A DNA stretch of 48,379 nt from Candidatus Aminicenantes bacterium UBA1061. GTDB taxonomy: Bacteria; Acidobacteriota; Aminicenantia; Aminicenantales; Saccharicenantaceae. Location of the stretch: NCBI GenBank assembly GCA_002316315.1, contig DCDG01000040.1, positions 1 through 48,379 of the forward strand, given 5' to 3'. Numbering within the stretch: the stretch's first letter is position 1; each line of letters begins with the position of its first letter. The notes below the pieces were generated by a model, which was given only the letters and a program-made list of their open reading frames with translations, was not told the DNA's origin and searched no databases. Shown here one piece after another: positions 17,898 through 26,468 of the stretch. The position numbers and the translations under genes are program-made.

Positions 17898-20237
17898 ATG
17901 AATTCTAAAAATTATAAGAAACCGGACTTTACCTCAAGAGAAGCCAGGGCTATGGCTTCTAAAATCTATGGTTTGGAGCCAGAGGAAATTAAACCACTCC
18001 CTGGCGATCGCTCTCAGAATTTCTTGATACGAACTGAGTCAGGCCAGAAATATGTTTTAAAAATCTCATCTTCATTTGATCGTCCAGAAGAACTCGACTT
18101 TGAGAACAAAGTCATCCTGAAGTTGAGCCAGGAACTCCCTGATTATCGCTTCCCGCTTCCACAGTTTGATCTAAGCGGTGAGCTCCTCAGCTGCTATGAG
18201 ACCAGAGATGAAACCTTTTATCTCCGGCTTTTTGATTATGTGGAAGGACCAAGCCTGGCCGATTTGCAGTCTGTGCCGCTATCACTCTGGTCAGAAATTG
18301 GCCGTCTGCTGGCTCGAATAGACCTCGTCCTTAAGGATTTTTACCACGCTGGAAGCAGACGCGAGCTGCCCTGGGATGTGAAAAATGTCCCGTGGTCAAA
18401 AGATAGATTGAAATATGTAACTGACCCGGTCAAAAGGAGGCAGCTTGATTATGCTCTTCTCCAGATTGAGACTTACCTCCTCCCTGTTTCGACCGGGCTT
18501 CGCCGCCAGGTCATTTACGGTGACGGCAATGAGCATAATTTTATCCTCCAGGTAAAAAAAGACACTTATCGCCTGACCGGCCTGATTGATTTTGGCGATA
18601 TGAGCGACAGCTTTCTGGCCGCTGAGCCAGCTATTGCCCTGACCTATGCCATGATGAAGACCTCCGCGCCCGAAGAAGCCGTAAAAGTGCTTCTCTCTGC
18701 CTATCATAAAATCAACCCGCTGCAGCCGGCCGAACTCGATGTTCTTTATTACCTGATTCTGTCGCGTCTTGTTATCAGCCTGACCATGGCTGCCTGGAGG
18801 CATCAGTCCGAACCAGAGAATAAGTATATGACGGTGTCAGAAGAGCCGGGCTGGAAACTGCTTAATTCTCTGCTCACTTCAAACCCGGAAAAATGGCGGC
18901 GGCTTTTTTATAAAAGCTGCAAGCTCGAGCCGGCCCCTCTCTGGCTCGAAAGCGAGAAGCTTCTCAAATTCAGGAACGAGCATATCTCCGAGGCCATGAG
19001 TCTGACCTACCGCCAGCCATTGCACATAACCAGAGGCGCCGGACAGTATCTTTTTGATGACCGGGGTGGAGCCTATCTGGACTGTGTCAATAATGTTTGC
19101 CACCTGGGACACTGCCATCCGCGCGTGGCCCGGGCTGTCGCCCGCCAGATGGCTAGGCTTAACACTAATACCCGCTATCTTTACGACGTATTAGCCCTTT
19201 ATGTTGAAAAACTTTTATCAAAGTTTCCGGCGAAGTTTCAGTACTGCTTCCTGGTTAATTCGGGGAGCGAAGCCAATGACCTGGCCCTGCGTCTGGCCAG
19301 AAATTATACTGGCGGAAGTGAAATGCTGGTTCTCGATGGGGCCTATCACGGAAATCTGACCTCGCTAATTGAGATCAGTCCTTATAAATTTGATGGGCCG
19401 GGAGGAAAGGGAGCCCCAGCGTTTGTGCATAAATTGACGACTCCTGATCCCTACCGTGGTCCTTTTCGCGGCCACAGCCAGGCCACCGGTCTGAAATATG
19501 CCGCAGAAGCTAAGAAGGTCATCGAGAATGTAAAAGCTGAAAACAAAAAGCTCGTCGGCCTGATCGCCGAACCAATTATGGGCTGTGCCGGTCAGGTCAT
19601 TTTTCCTCCAGGCTATTTGAAACTTGTCTTCGATGAGGTTCATAAGGCCGGCGGAGTCTGCATTGCCGATGAAGTTCAGGTTGGCTTCGGACGTCCGGGG
19701 CGTTTCTTCTGGGGTTTTGAATCGCAGGAGGCTTCACCGGACATTGTCACGCTAGGAAAGCCCATCGGCAACGGCCATCCAATTGGGGCGGTCGTCACGA
19801 CAGAAGAAATCGCCCGCTTGTTTGTGACCGGCATGGAATATTTCAATACCTTTGGTGGTAACCCGGTAAGCTGTGCTGCCGGTCTGGCTGTCCTCGAGGC
19901 GATCGAGGAGGAAAATCTCCAGGAAAATGCTGGCCTCGTGGGAGATTATTTTCTGAAGGAACTAAAAAAACTCCAGAAATCCCATCGGTTAATAGGTGAT
20001 GTCCGCGGGCTGGGATTATTCATAGGTGTAGAACTGGTCAAAGACAGAAAAACCAGGCTCCCAGCCACCAAAGAAGCTGAACTCATCGCCGAGAAGATGA
20101 AAAAGAATAAAATTCTGGTGACAACCGAAGGTCCCTATCATCAGGTATTAAAGATTAAACCCGCCATAATCTTCAACCAGGACAACGTAGATTTATTCGT
20201 CGAGACTCTCGATAAAATTTTGAAAGATCTCGATTAG
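17898..20237 (+). CDS. Kinase-aminotransferase fusion (APH-type kinase plus class III PLP aminotransferase/phospho-lyase)
   Basis: 779-residue bifunctional protein. Residues about 20-330 form an aminoglycoside-phosphotransferase/hydroxylysine-kinase-like domain, with catalytic loop YGDGNEHNFIL (about residues 206-216) and metal-binding GLIDFGDM (about 230-237). Residues about 370-775 form a class III PLP enzyme with NSGSEANDLALR, cofactor aspartate in DEVQVGFGR, and Schiff-base lysine in LGKPIGNGHPIG (about residue 620). The pairing suggests that an amino alcohol is phosphorylated and then handled by an ethanolamine-phosphate or phosphohydroxylysine phospho-lyase type reaction; the substrate is inferred. 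Many bacterial members carry an extra M23 peptidase-like domain between the two halves. It is absent here. Confidence 0.85.
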   Translation: MNSKNYKKPDFTSREARAMASKIYGLEPEEIKPLPGDRSQNFLIRTESGQKYVLKISSSFDRPEELDFENKVILKLSQELPDYRFPLPQFDLSGELLSCYETRDETFYLRLFDYVEGPSLADLQSVPLSLWSEIGRLLARIDLVLKDFYHAGSRRELPWDVKNVPWSKDRLKYVTDPVKRRQLDYALLQIETYLLPVSTGLRRQVIYGDGNEHNFILQVKKDTYRLTGLIDFGDMSDSFLAAEPAIALTYAMMKTSAPEEAVKVLLSAYHKINPLQPAELDVLYYLILSRLVISLTMAAWRHQSEPENKYMTVSEEPGWKLLNSLLTSNPEKWRRLFYKSCKLEPAPLWLESEKLLKFRNEHISEAMSLTYRQPLHITRGAGQYLFDDRGGAYLDCVNNVCHLGHCHPRVARAVARQMARLNTNTRYLYDVLALYVEKLLSKFPAKFQYCFLVNSGSEANDLALRLARNYTGGSEMLVLDGAYHGNLTSLIEISPYKFDGPGGKGAPAFVHKLTTPDPYRGPFRGHSQATGLKYAAEAKKVIENVKAENKKLVGLIAEPIMGCAGQVIFPPGYLKLVFDEVHKAGGVCIADEVQVGFGRPGRFFWGFESQEASPDIVTLGKPIGNGHPIGAVVTTEEIARLFVTGMEYFNTFGGNPVSCAAGLAVLEAIEEENLQENAGLVGDYFLKELKKLQKSHRLIGDVRGLGLFIGVELVKDRKTRLPATKEAELIAEKMKKNKILVTTEGPYHQVLKIKPAIIFNQDNVDLFVETLDKILKDLD

Positions 20238-20412
20238 CCTGACATATTCATAAGAGGCGGCAGCAGCCAGCTGACGCTTTAATTTATTCTAGAAGCAAAA
20301 ACAAAGAAATAATGAAACCAATCTGGTTAAGCAGCTCAGCTGGCTTCCCGCCTAACAACCGGAAGTTAACAGTTTTTTCCGCCCAGTCAAAGGTATAGAT
20401 TCTTAGAATCTA

Positions 20413-20982
20413 TTAAAATTTATATGCAATTCCCAAGTTTAGCATATTGGCATCAGACACAATATGAAACATGGCTGACACCTCAAAGTTCTTGCCTAAT
20501 GCTACTCCTGCTCCCAGTCTTAATCCAATATTAGTTTCATTGGCTGTAACTGAGTCAGCAGCCTGGATAACAGCACTTTGGACAACATCCATCACAACAT
20601 ATTCCGCTGTGAGTTTTGCATGTCGAAAATAAGTTCCCAGCCCTCCGACTAAGAATAGCTTTGTTTTCCCGAGTGGTAAATTGTATCTTCCATCCACGGA
20701 GACAACCACATTTGATACTTTAAGGTCATAGTATTCTTCGCCGCCAGTATTATAAAAAAAGCCCATTCCTGCCTGGATATCTACCATTTTATAAATTGGA
20801 TAAAGGATCCCGGCCTGAAGATGGAAGCCCATATCGGCTACATTCGACCAATCACCTAATGGCAATTGAGCTCCAGCTCCAGCGTAAAAGTTAACTTTCT
20901 TCTGACCTTGGGCAGAGAAACCAAAGGTAGCCAGCACTAAAATGAGACATAAGATACCAGCCAGAACTTTTAAATTTTTCAT
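20413..20982 (-). CDS. Small outer-membrane beta-barrel protein
   Basis: 189-residue protein with a signal peptide (MKNLKVLAGILCLILVLA, cleavage near FSAQG) and a predicted eight-strand barrel of the OmpW/OmpX-like size class: alternating residues, GLGTYFRHAKL, LRLGAGVALGKNFEVSAMF and a terminal LGIAYKF that ends in aromatic Phe. I place the start at nt 20982, because GAGGAGG lies immediately upstream; an in-frame extension to 21060 would put residues before the signal. It is convergent with the kinase-aminotransferase gene. Function unknown. Confidence 0.75.
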   Translation of the reverse strand: MKNLKVLAGILCLILVLATFGFSAQGQKKVNFYAGAGAQLPLGDWSNVADMGFHLQAGILYPIYKMVDIQAGMGFFYNTGGEEYYDLKVSNVVVSVDGRYNLPLGKTKLFLVGGLGTYFRHAKLTAEYVVMDVVQSAVIQAADSVTANETNIGLRLGAGVALGKNFEVSAMFHIVSDANMLNLGIAYKF

Positions 20983-21376
20983 GAAAACCTCCTCGTAAAA
21001 TATAAAGTTAATTTTTTTCTCTAAAATCCTGGCCTTGGCCGCCAGAAAATAACCCGTCAAGCCTGGATGTTGACAGAAGCCAGGCCAAAAAACATCTAAG
21101 CTAAATCTATAAACGTTTTCTACTAATACTTTTATTTAAGACTATTGTCAAGCCCTTTGCGCTTTCTGGCTGGCTGGTTTTTTGACCGGCGAAAGACTCC
21201 CTCTTGGTTTACTAATGGCAAATAAAGTCAACTAACGTTCAAGCCAGCAGGAGCTTCAAAAAGAAGATGACCACAAAAACAGCCAGTCGTTCGCTCCAGC
21301 TAACTACCACCCAGCCTTTATATCTTTTAGGCTTCAATTTGAATTTTTCTGGTTAAATCAGAAAAGTCTTTCAATC
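20983..21376. other. 394-base intergenic region
   Basis: Upstream region of the small barrel gene and downstream region of the dehydrogenase remnant. I see no gene, tRNA or convincing hairpin. It should contain the barrel gene's minus-strand promoter, but no strong consensus is obvious. Confidence 0.4.
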
Positions 21377-21535
21377 TTATTTCTCAGCCATAACTGGATA
21401 TTTATTATCCATTGGTAGAACAAATGTCTCGCTGATCGTCCTGACACTTGTCCACTTGAGCAAGTTGATTTTGCTGTCGGCCCAGTCATTGGTACCTGAA
21501 ACCGGGCTACCTCTAAAAGACTGCTGGCCGAAACT
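21377..21535 (-). pseudogene. C-terminal remnant of a P5C dehydrogenase (second pruA copy)
   Basis: About 53 codons matching the end of the intact dehydrogenase encoded at 23401-25032. The remnant reads FGQQSFRGSPVSGTND then SKINLLKWTSVRTISETF and ends PVMAEK; the intact copy has VGQQPFGGSRASGTND, SKINLLKWTSIRTISETF and PFLAEK. Both lie on the minus strand, about 2 kb apart. Everything upstream of the remnant is missing, and at about 21535 the sequence switches to an unrelated plus-strand coding fragment. It is a decayed tail of a duplicated gene and cannot be functional. Confidence 0.85.
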
Positions 21536-21539
21536 TTTA

Positions 21540-23095
21540 GCGGCCTCTCCTTCCTGGTAAAACAAAAAACAATCACCGCGGGCAAAGAAAAAGAAGGCAA
21601 CCTGAAATTTACTGGCTTTTACCGGCAGGGTTCAAGATTTCTGGCGGAGAGGAAAGCCGATTCGGCCAGCTTAAAAGTTCTGGACAGCCAGGGAAATATT
21701 TTAAGAAAAATTAATATACCCCAAAAACACAGAAAGATAGAGACTGTCAACCTTCTCGGCCTCGACCAGGAAAAGAATATTTATGTAGTCGTCAAAGAGG
21801 AAAGTGGTCAGAGAGATTTAAAGAGAGTTTTAAAAAAATTAGATTTTAACGGAATAATTCTGGGCGAGTCTGAGATACCTTACAGCACTTTGGTTGACAC
21901 TTTCAGGGATCTTAGGCTTAGCGATAGCGGCCAGGTTTATCAGATTCTGCCCTTACCGGAGGCCTGCCTAATTCTGTCCTGGACAATAGAAGCGAGGCCG
22001 TCTCGGGGAGCTGTCGAATTATCCTTAAATTATTTCCAGGATATAAATAAAAATCGCTTTTTTTTAAGCCAGGAGAATCGGAAATAATAGAAGCTCAAGC
22101 AGAGACTATCCGGACACCAGGCCAGCCGGTGAGCCCGGCGGAGATTATATATAAAGCCCGGGCCTATGCCGATTATTACCACTGGAACTTATTGCGAAGG
22201 TAAATTAGTGGTAACACCAGTGACCACACCTGGCTATTATACGGGGGTTGGATATAAATGGGGAGGATTTTCCGGCCTCGATGGCTATGGCACATACACC
22301 GATTGTGGATATTCTTATCAATCAGGGCTTAATGTCTGTAAATTCGCCGGCGATAAAAATACCAGCACTACTTATGGAGTCTGCTGTGCAGTTGGTGTTG
22401 ATTGCAGTGGTTTTGTCTCACAGGTCTGGGGGCTGGAAAGTCATCACAGCACCTCCATGCTGTCACAAGACTCCATCACCTGGCTTTTAGATACCAAAGA
22501 TGATTTGACCACTGGTGATATCTTAGACCGGCCAGGAAGTCATGTCATGCTTTTTTACATGAGAAACTCAGACGGGATTTTTAATGTTTATGAATCATCA
22601 GGAAATGACTGGAAGGTTTCAAACCGTTCCTATTATTCTTACCAGCTCTCCCGCTATACTCCCTACAGATATAATTTATTAAACCACTTAAAAATAGGCG
22701 ACAGGGTTATGGCTATAACCGATAGCCTGGAAATTAGACAGGCGGCTGGAGCGAGCAGCCAGCAAATTTGTGCTGCCAGCAGAAGGAATACAGGCACAGT
22801 GGTGGGAGGACCTCAAACCGCTGACGGCCTTATCTGGTATCAGATCCAATGGGAGGAAGGAACCGGGAGCTGCGGTCCTCAGCCAGTAACTGGCTGGTGT
22901 CCCGGGCGTTATCTGAATCCATTACCATCTCAGGGGAATATTTCACTCAGTCTTTCGGGCCTGAGATTAGAAGAGAGAGCCTGGATTATCCGTATTGAGT
23001 ATGCAGGCTTAATCTGGTCATCAAGCCGATCTGAACAGGTTGAAGCCCGGGCAGTAGATGGTTCTCTGCTGATCCGATCAAACGAAGTTGTCTGA
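21540..23095 (+). pseudogene. Broken NlpC/P60-type peptidase with N-terminal propeller-like region and SH3-like tail
   Basis: Three coding segments in two frames. Segment 1 (about 21540-22057) has no start codon and reads like a beta-propeller strand series (LLGLDQEKNIYVVVKEESG). At an eight-T run (22058-22065) the sensible frame shifts (to FKPGESEIIEAQ) and continues to about 22180 (AEIIYKARAYADYYHW). There it shifts back into a 309-codon frame that runs to 23095. The last segment holds the NlpC/P60 catalytic cysteine in GVDCSGFVSQVW, the histidine in GSHVMLFY, and an SH3-like C-terminal part. The 5' end is fused to the dehydrogenase remnant. It probably once cleaved cell-wall peptides. The last segment alone could still be expressed from ATG 22166, but without a signal peptide. 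Confidence 0.75.
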
Positions 23096-23254
23096 GGGTC
23101 AACCAGGGCAGTCACTGAGTTAAAACCCTCTTCATTTAAGAAATCCAAAAAATAGAGGCCCATAACCTGCCCAAAGTTTCATAGCTTCGATTTTGTAAAA
23201 AGCACGGGGAAAAACCCTTTTATTACAAATGAATTATGTGATGTCAGAGAAAAG

Positions 23255-23373
23255 GGCAGCGTCTGTCTCTTCCTCAAAGCCCCCATAGCGGTGAGAATAC
23301 CCATCGTTTCAACGATGGGAAAACCGACAGGACTGGTTCCCCTGTCGTGGCAAGAGGAAGAACAGACGCTGCC
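23255..23373. ncRNA. Large structured element of unknown type
   Basis: A 20-bp imperfect stem encloses 78 bases. GGCAGCGTCTGT (23255-23266) pairs with 23362-23373, and TCTTCCTC (23268-23275) pairs with GAGGAAGA (23354-23361), with a single bulged base. Inside are a perfect eight-bp hairpin CCCATCGT-TTCA-ACGATGGG (23300-23319) and a seven-bp hairpin CGACAGG/CCTGTCG (23325-23347). It lies between the convergent NlpC remnant and pruA. No T-run follows either side, so it is not a standard terminator. I do not recognise the family or its strand. Confidence 0.55.
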
Positions 23374-23400
23374 TTCTAATTACTACCCCGGTAACAGGTG

Positions 23401-25032
23401 TTACTTCTCAGCCAAAAATGGATATCTGTAATCAGCTGGTGGAATGAATGTCTCGCTGATAGTCCTGATACTAGTCCATTTCAGCAGGTTGATTTTGCTG
23501 CCAGCCTTGTCATTGGTGCCTGAAGCCCGGCTGCCTCCGAAAGGCTGCTGTCCTACGACTGCCCCAGTAGTCTTGTTATTAATATAGAAGTTGCCGGCGG
23601 CATGCCTCAACCGTTTTTCCAGTTCTACGATTGCCTTTCTGTCGGAGGCAAAGATCGAACCGGTCAGACCATAGGGCGAGGTCTCGTCACACAGTCTAAG
23701 CGCCTGCTCCAGTTCATTATCTTTATAGATATAAATAGTTAACACCGGCCCAAAAAGTTCTTCTTCCATTGTCTTGAACTTCGGATTGGTAGTCAAAATA
23801 ACTGTCGGCTCAATAAAAAAGCCCTGACTATCATCACATTTGCCACCGGCAATTATTTCTGCTTCAGAAGAGTTGCGAGCATAATCAATGTAGGATTTAA
23901 TGGTATTAAAAGCGGCCTGGTCAATGACAGCACTCATGAAATTGGTAAAGTCCTCTACATCTCCCATTTTGATAGATGCAATTTCACTCAACAGCTTACC
24001 TTTTATTTCCGGCCAGAGGCTTTCTGGAATATAAGCTCTCGAGGTAGCGGAACATTTCTGTCCCTGATATTCGAAAGACCCTCTGATCAGTGCAGCCACC
24101 AGAGAATCAATGTCAGCCGAATTGTGAACGAAGACAAAATCTTTACCTCCAGTTTCTCCAACTATTCTTGGATAAGCTCTGTATTTTCTTATATTAGCCG
24201 CTACCGTTTCCCACATGTCGTTAAAAACACCGTTCGAACCAGTAAAATGTATTCCGGCCAGCCATTCATTGTTCATGGCCGGAGTCCCTACCTGCCCGCC
24301 ACTACCCGGCAGGAAATTTATAACGCCAGCCGGCACCCCTGCCTGCTCAAAAATTTTCATCAAATAGTAGCCGGAATAAATGGCTGTCGAAGCCGGCTTC
24401 CACAGTACCACATTGCCCATCAGAGCGGGGCTGGCTACCAGATTACAGGCAATGGCCGTGAAGTTAAAAGGTGTGACCGCAAAAACAAATCCTTCCAGGG
24501 GCCGGTACTCCATTCTGTTCCAGCCACCTGGCGAGGAAAACGGTTGATCTTTATATATCTGGGTCATAAAGTAAGCGTTCAGTCTCAAATAATCTATCAC
24601 CTCACAGGCTGCATCAATTTCTGATTGATAAACAGTTTTACTTTGATTGAGCATGGTAGCTGCGTTTAAAACAGGTCGCCACGTTCCAGCAATCATTTCG
24701 GCTGCCTTCAGAAATATGGCCGCCCTGTGCTCCCAGGGGACGTTTTCCCATTCGTGTTTGACGTCAAGGGCTGCTTCAATAGCTGCCTGAACCTCTTTTT
24801 CCCCTGCCTTATGGTAAGTGGCCAGGACATGATGCTTGTTGTGTGGAATGATGCATTTCCCGGTATTTCCCGTTCTGACTTCTTTCCCGCCAATAATGAG
24901 AGGAATTTCAATTTCAGTTCCTCTCATTTTTGCCAGTTGGTTTTTTAGGACCCCCTTTTCCAGGCTGCCTGGCCTGTAGTCCAGTGTCGGTTCGTTCTGG
25001 GATTTTTCCAGGTAAAAAAGTGCATTAGACAT
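23401..25032 (-). CDS. pruA: 1-pyrroline-5-carboxylate dehydrogenase
   Basis: 543-residue aldehyde dehydrogenase that oxidises glutamate-gamma-semialdehyde (from proline) to glutamate with NAD+. Typical blocks: FAVTPFNFTAIACNL, the glycine motif FTGSNGVFNDMW, catalytic glutamate in VGETGGKDFVFVH, nucleophile cysteine in SFEYQGQKCSATSR, and EELFGPVLTIYIY. The C-terminal PFGGSRASGTNDKAG is characteristic of P5C dehydrogenases of the RocA/PruA group. The start at nt 25032 has a perfect GGAGGT site upstream; an ATG at 25065 is less likely. It is preceded by a structured leader with a terminator and has no proline dehydrogenase next to it. A broken second copy of its tail lies at 21377. Confidence 0.93.
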   Translation of the reverse strand: MSNALFYLEKSQNEPTLDYRPGSLEKGVLKNQLAKMRGTEIEIPLIIGGKEVRTGNTGKCIIPHNKHHVLATYHKAGEKEVQAAIEAALDVKHEWENVPWEHRAAIFLKAAEMIAGTWRPVLNAATMLNQSKTVYQSEIDAACEVIDYLRLNAYFMTQIYKDQPFSSPGGWNRMEYRPLEGFVFAVTPFNFTAIACNLVASPALMGNVVLWKPASTAIYSGYYLMKIFEQAGVPAGVINFLPGSGGQVGTPAMNNEWLAGIHFTGSNGVFNDMWETVAANIRKYRAYPRIVGETGGKDFVFVHNSADIDSLVAALIRGSFEYQGQKCSATSRAYIPESLWPEIKGKLLSEIASIKMGDVEDFTNFMSAVIDQAAFNTIKSYIDYARNSSEAEIIAGGKCDDSQGFFIEPTVILTTNPKFKTMEEELFGPVLTIYIYKDNELEQALRLCDETSPYGLTGSIFASDRKAIVELEKRLRHAAGNFYINNKTTGAVVGQQPFGGSRASGTNDKAGSKINLLKWTSIRTISETFIPPADYRYPFLAEK

Positions 25033-25091
25033 AACAATACCTCCTGCTGTTATTTTGTGTTGCATTCCCTCCGGCAGGCTAAAAATGATAC

Positions 25092-25116
25092 AAAAAAGAG
25101 CCAGAATCCCGGCTCT
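25092..25116 (-). terminator. Intrinsic terminator between the structured leader and pruA
   Basis: On the minus strand AGAGCC (25116-25111), an eight-base loop, GGCTCT (25102-25097), then a T-run (25097-25092). It lies 60 bases before the pruA ATG, so pruA expression from the upstream promoter requires read-through. Confidence 0.85.
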
Positions 25117-25294
25117 AAGTTGTCTACGGAAGAACCCGCCGCCCTAAGTTAAGACGGCGAAGCTTATGGCCATCCGTATTTCTCTTCTTTCCAACCGGGA
25201 GGCACAACCGTTTCCAGCTACACCCTAACGGTCTTAAAACCATAGAACTTGTCCTTGGGTTTAAAGACTCGAAGAGAATTACATGAACTTTTCA
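25092..25294 (-). ncRNA. Structured leader or small RNA upstream of pruA
   Basis: Reading the minus strand from a predicted start near 25294, about 200 bases fold extensively. A closing stem joins 25240-25250 with 25117-25129 (AAGTT/AACTT plus CTATGG/CCGTAG). ACCGTT/AACGGT closes a 14-base loop, and CGCCGTC/GGCGGCG closes another hairpin. TTAAGAC upstream can alternatively pair with GTCTTAA in the latter's arm and loop, which gives two exclusive folds. A terminator follows at once. It could be a riboswitch-like attenuator for pruA or a free-standing small RNA (6S-like in size). I match it to no known family. Confidence 0.55.
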
Positions 25295-25301
25295 CACAGA
25301 T

Positions 25302-25331
25302 ATAATAACGGATTTACCATCCATTCGTCAA
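25302..25331 (-). promoter_or_regulatory. Promoter of the pruA leader
   Basis: Minus-strand TTGACG (25331-25326) and TATTAT (25307-25302), spacer 18 bases; predicted start near 25294, about 45 bases before the structured part. Confidence 0.55.
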
Positions 25332-25632
25332 GGAAAAAAAGTCGAACAATCTTAGAACAAAAACTTTTCCATCCTGATATTTATATCTCATAAGTCGACC
25401 GGATGGAATTTCCATATAAAACTTGAACTGCCGACTGACCAATAAAGAGCTAATCATTGGCTAATAGCAAATTTGATAATGACAAAAAGGTTTTGAAAGT
25501 TTTGACTTGAAATATTATTGTCTTAGATAATAGCTGGCAATACACGAAAAAGACATAGCTGCTGTATTGAATTATGATTGGCTATAATGAGCTAAAAAGG
25601 GATTAACATGACTAAAAGAGACTTGAAAAAAA
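25332..25632 (+). promoter_or_regulatory. AT-rich gap with an orphan plus-strand promoter and micro-ORF start
   Basis: TTGACT (25502-25507) and GATAAT (25526-25531) with an 18-base spacer form a plausible plus-strand promoter. A second TATAAT lies at 25583-25588. They point to an ATG at 25608 with AAAAAGGG upstream, which opens 36 codons beginning MTKRDLKKIILTLT and running antisense into the RDD gene's 3' end. This could be a leader peptide, an antisense transcript, or the leftover 5' end of a lost gene. Confidence 0.35.
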
Positions 25633-26403
25633 TTATTTTGACCTTGACCGTTTGCGACGGTCTGATGGTACCTTTTTTTTCACCTTTTTTTCTTTCAGTT
25701 TTTCGGGGAGTCTGATAACTGTCGTGGTGGCTATTCGGTCATGCATGGAGAGGCCTTCTCTGTCCCAGAGCACCTGCCAGAAACCGAGAGAAACAAATAG
25801 CCCAGAACAAAAATAACCATGGGCGCGCTCAAAGCATTGATACCAGCCGAGCCGCTGTTTGCCTTCCAGGTCAACGACCTTCAGTCCGAATAACCTCTTC
25901 CCCGGCGTCCGGCCACCATACCTGAAAAACAGGACAAAATAGAGCAACGTTATGATGTATTCTTTGATGATGTTATAAGCATCATTTCTTTCCTTCTGTC
26001 TGGCTTTTACCTCTTCTCCGGCTTTCTCGATAGTGGCAGCCGCTACTTCCTTTGGGTATTTATTTAAAATTTCTTCATCAGTCATCGCCATCGCCTTCTG
26101 ATATTCTTCATCCTGTATTCTGCCTTTAAGGAGGTCAAGTAAGGCGGCTTTTTCGTCCTGCTCGACTTTTATTCCACCTTCAGCGCTTACAGTGACATCC
26201 TCACCTTTGCTCAGGGCTTCCATCACCTGGCCGGCCGGAGATGGCTGGTGTTGAATCCTGGCTTTTAATTCAGCATAGCCAGAATAAACCAGGATGGAAA
26301 GGATACTTATAATTGCGCCATCTATGGCGAAAGCCAGCCCGCGGCGGACAAATTCGGCCTGATCAGGCTGAACCTTGTTCCTTGCCAATAATTTTGAAAA
26401 CAT
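25633..26403 (-). CDS. RDD family membrane protein
   Basis: 256-residue membrane protein of the RDD family. The N-terminal cytosolic part ends in VRRGLAFAIDGAIISIL, entering helix 1. A charged loop of about 90 residues (SKGEDVTVSAEGGIKVEQDE and a coiled-coil-like stretch to residue about 135) precedes helix 2 (ITLLYFVLFF). RYGGRTPGKRLFGLKVVDL is the conserved family block, then helix 3 and the closing LSMHDRIATTTVI. The tail is extremely basic (KEKKVKKKVPSDRRKRSRSK). The RDD function is unclear; transport and stress roles have been proposed. The long loop insertion is larger than in many members. It is transcribed alone. Confidence 0.85.
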   Translation of the reverse strand: MFSKLLARNKVQPDQAEFVRRGLAFAIDGAIISILSILVYSGYAELKARIQHQPSPAGQVMEALSKGEDVTVSAEGGIKVEQDEKAALLDLLKGRIQDEEYQKAMAMTDEEILNKYPKEVAAATIEKAGEEVKARQKERNDAYNIIKEYIITLLYFVLFFRYGGRTPGKRLFGLKVVDLEGKQRLGWYQCFERAHGYFCSGLFVSLGFWQVLWDREGLSMHDRIATTTVIRLPEKLKEKKVKKKVPSDRRKRSRSK

Positions 26404-26468
26404 GTTCCCTCCTTCTTAAGATGACTGACCTGAAGCTTTAGTATAATTAGAACGGCCCCCATCGAATC

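Noticed and set aside
23255..23373. Retron non-coding RNA
   Set aside because: The long closing stem recalls retron a1/a2 repeats, but no reverse transcriptase is encoded nearby.
25092..25294. T-box, glycine, c-di-GMP-I, TPP or cobalamin riboswitch
   Set aside because: None of the defining core sequences of these classes is present in the leader.
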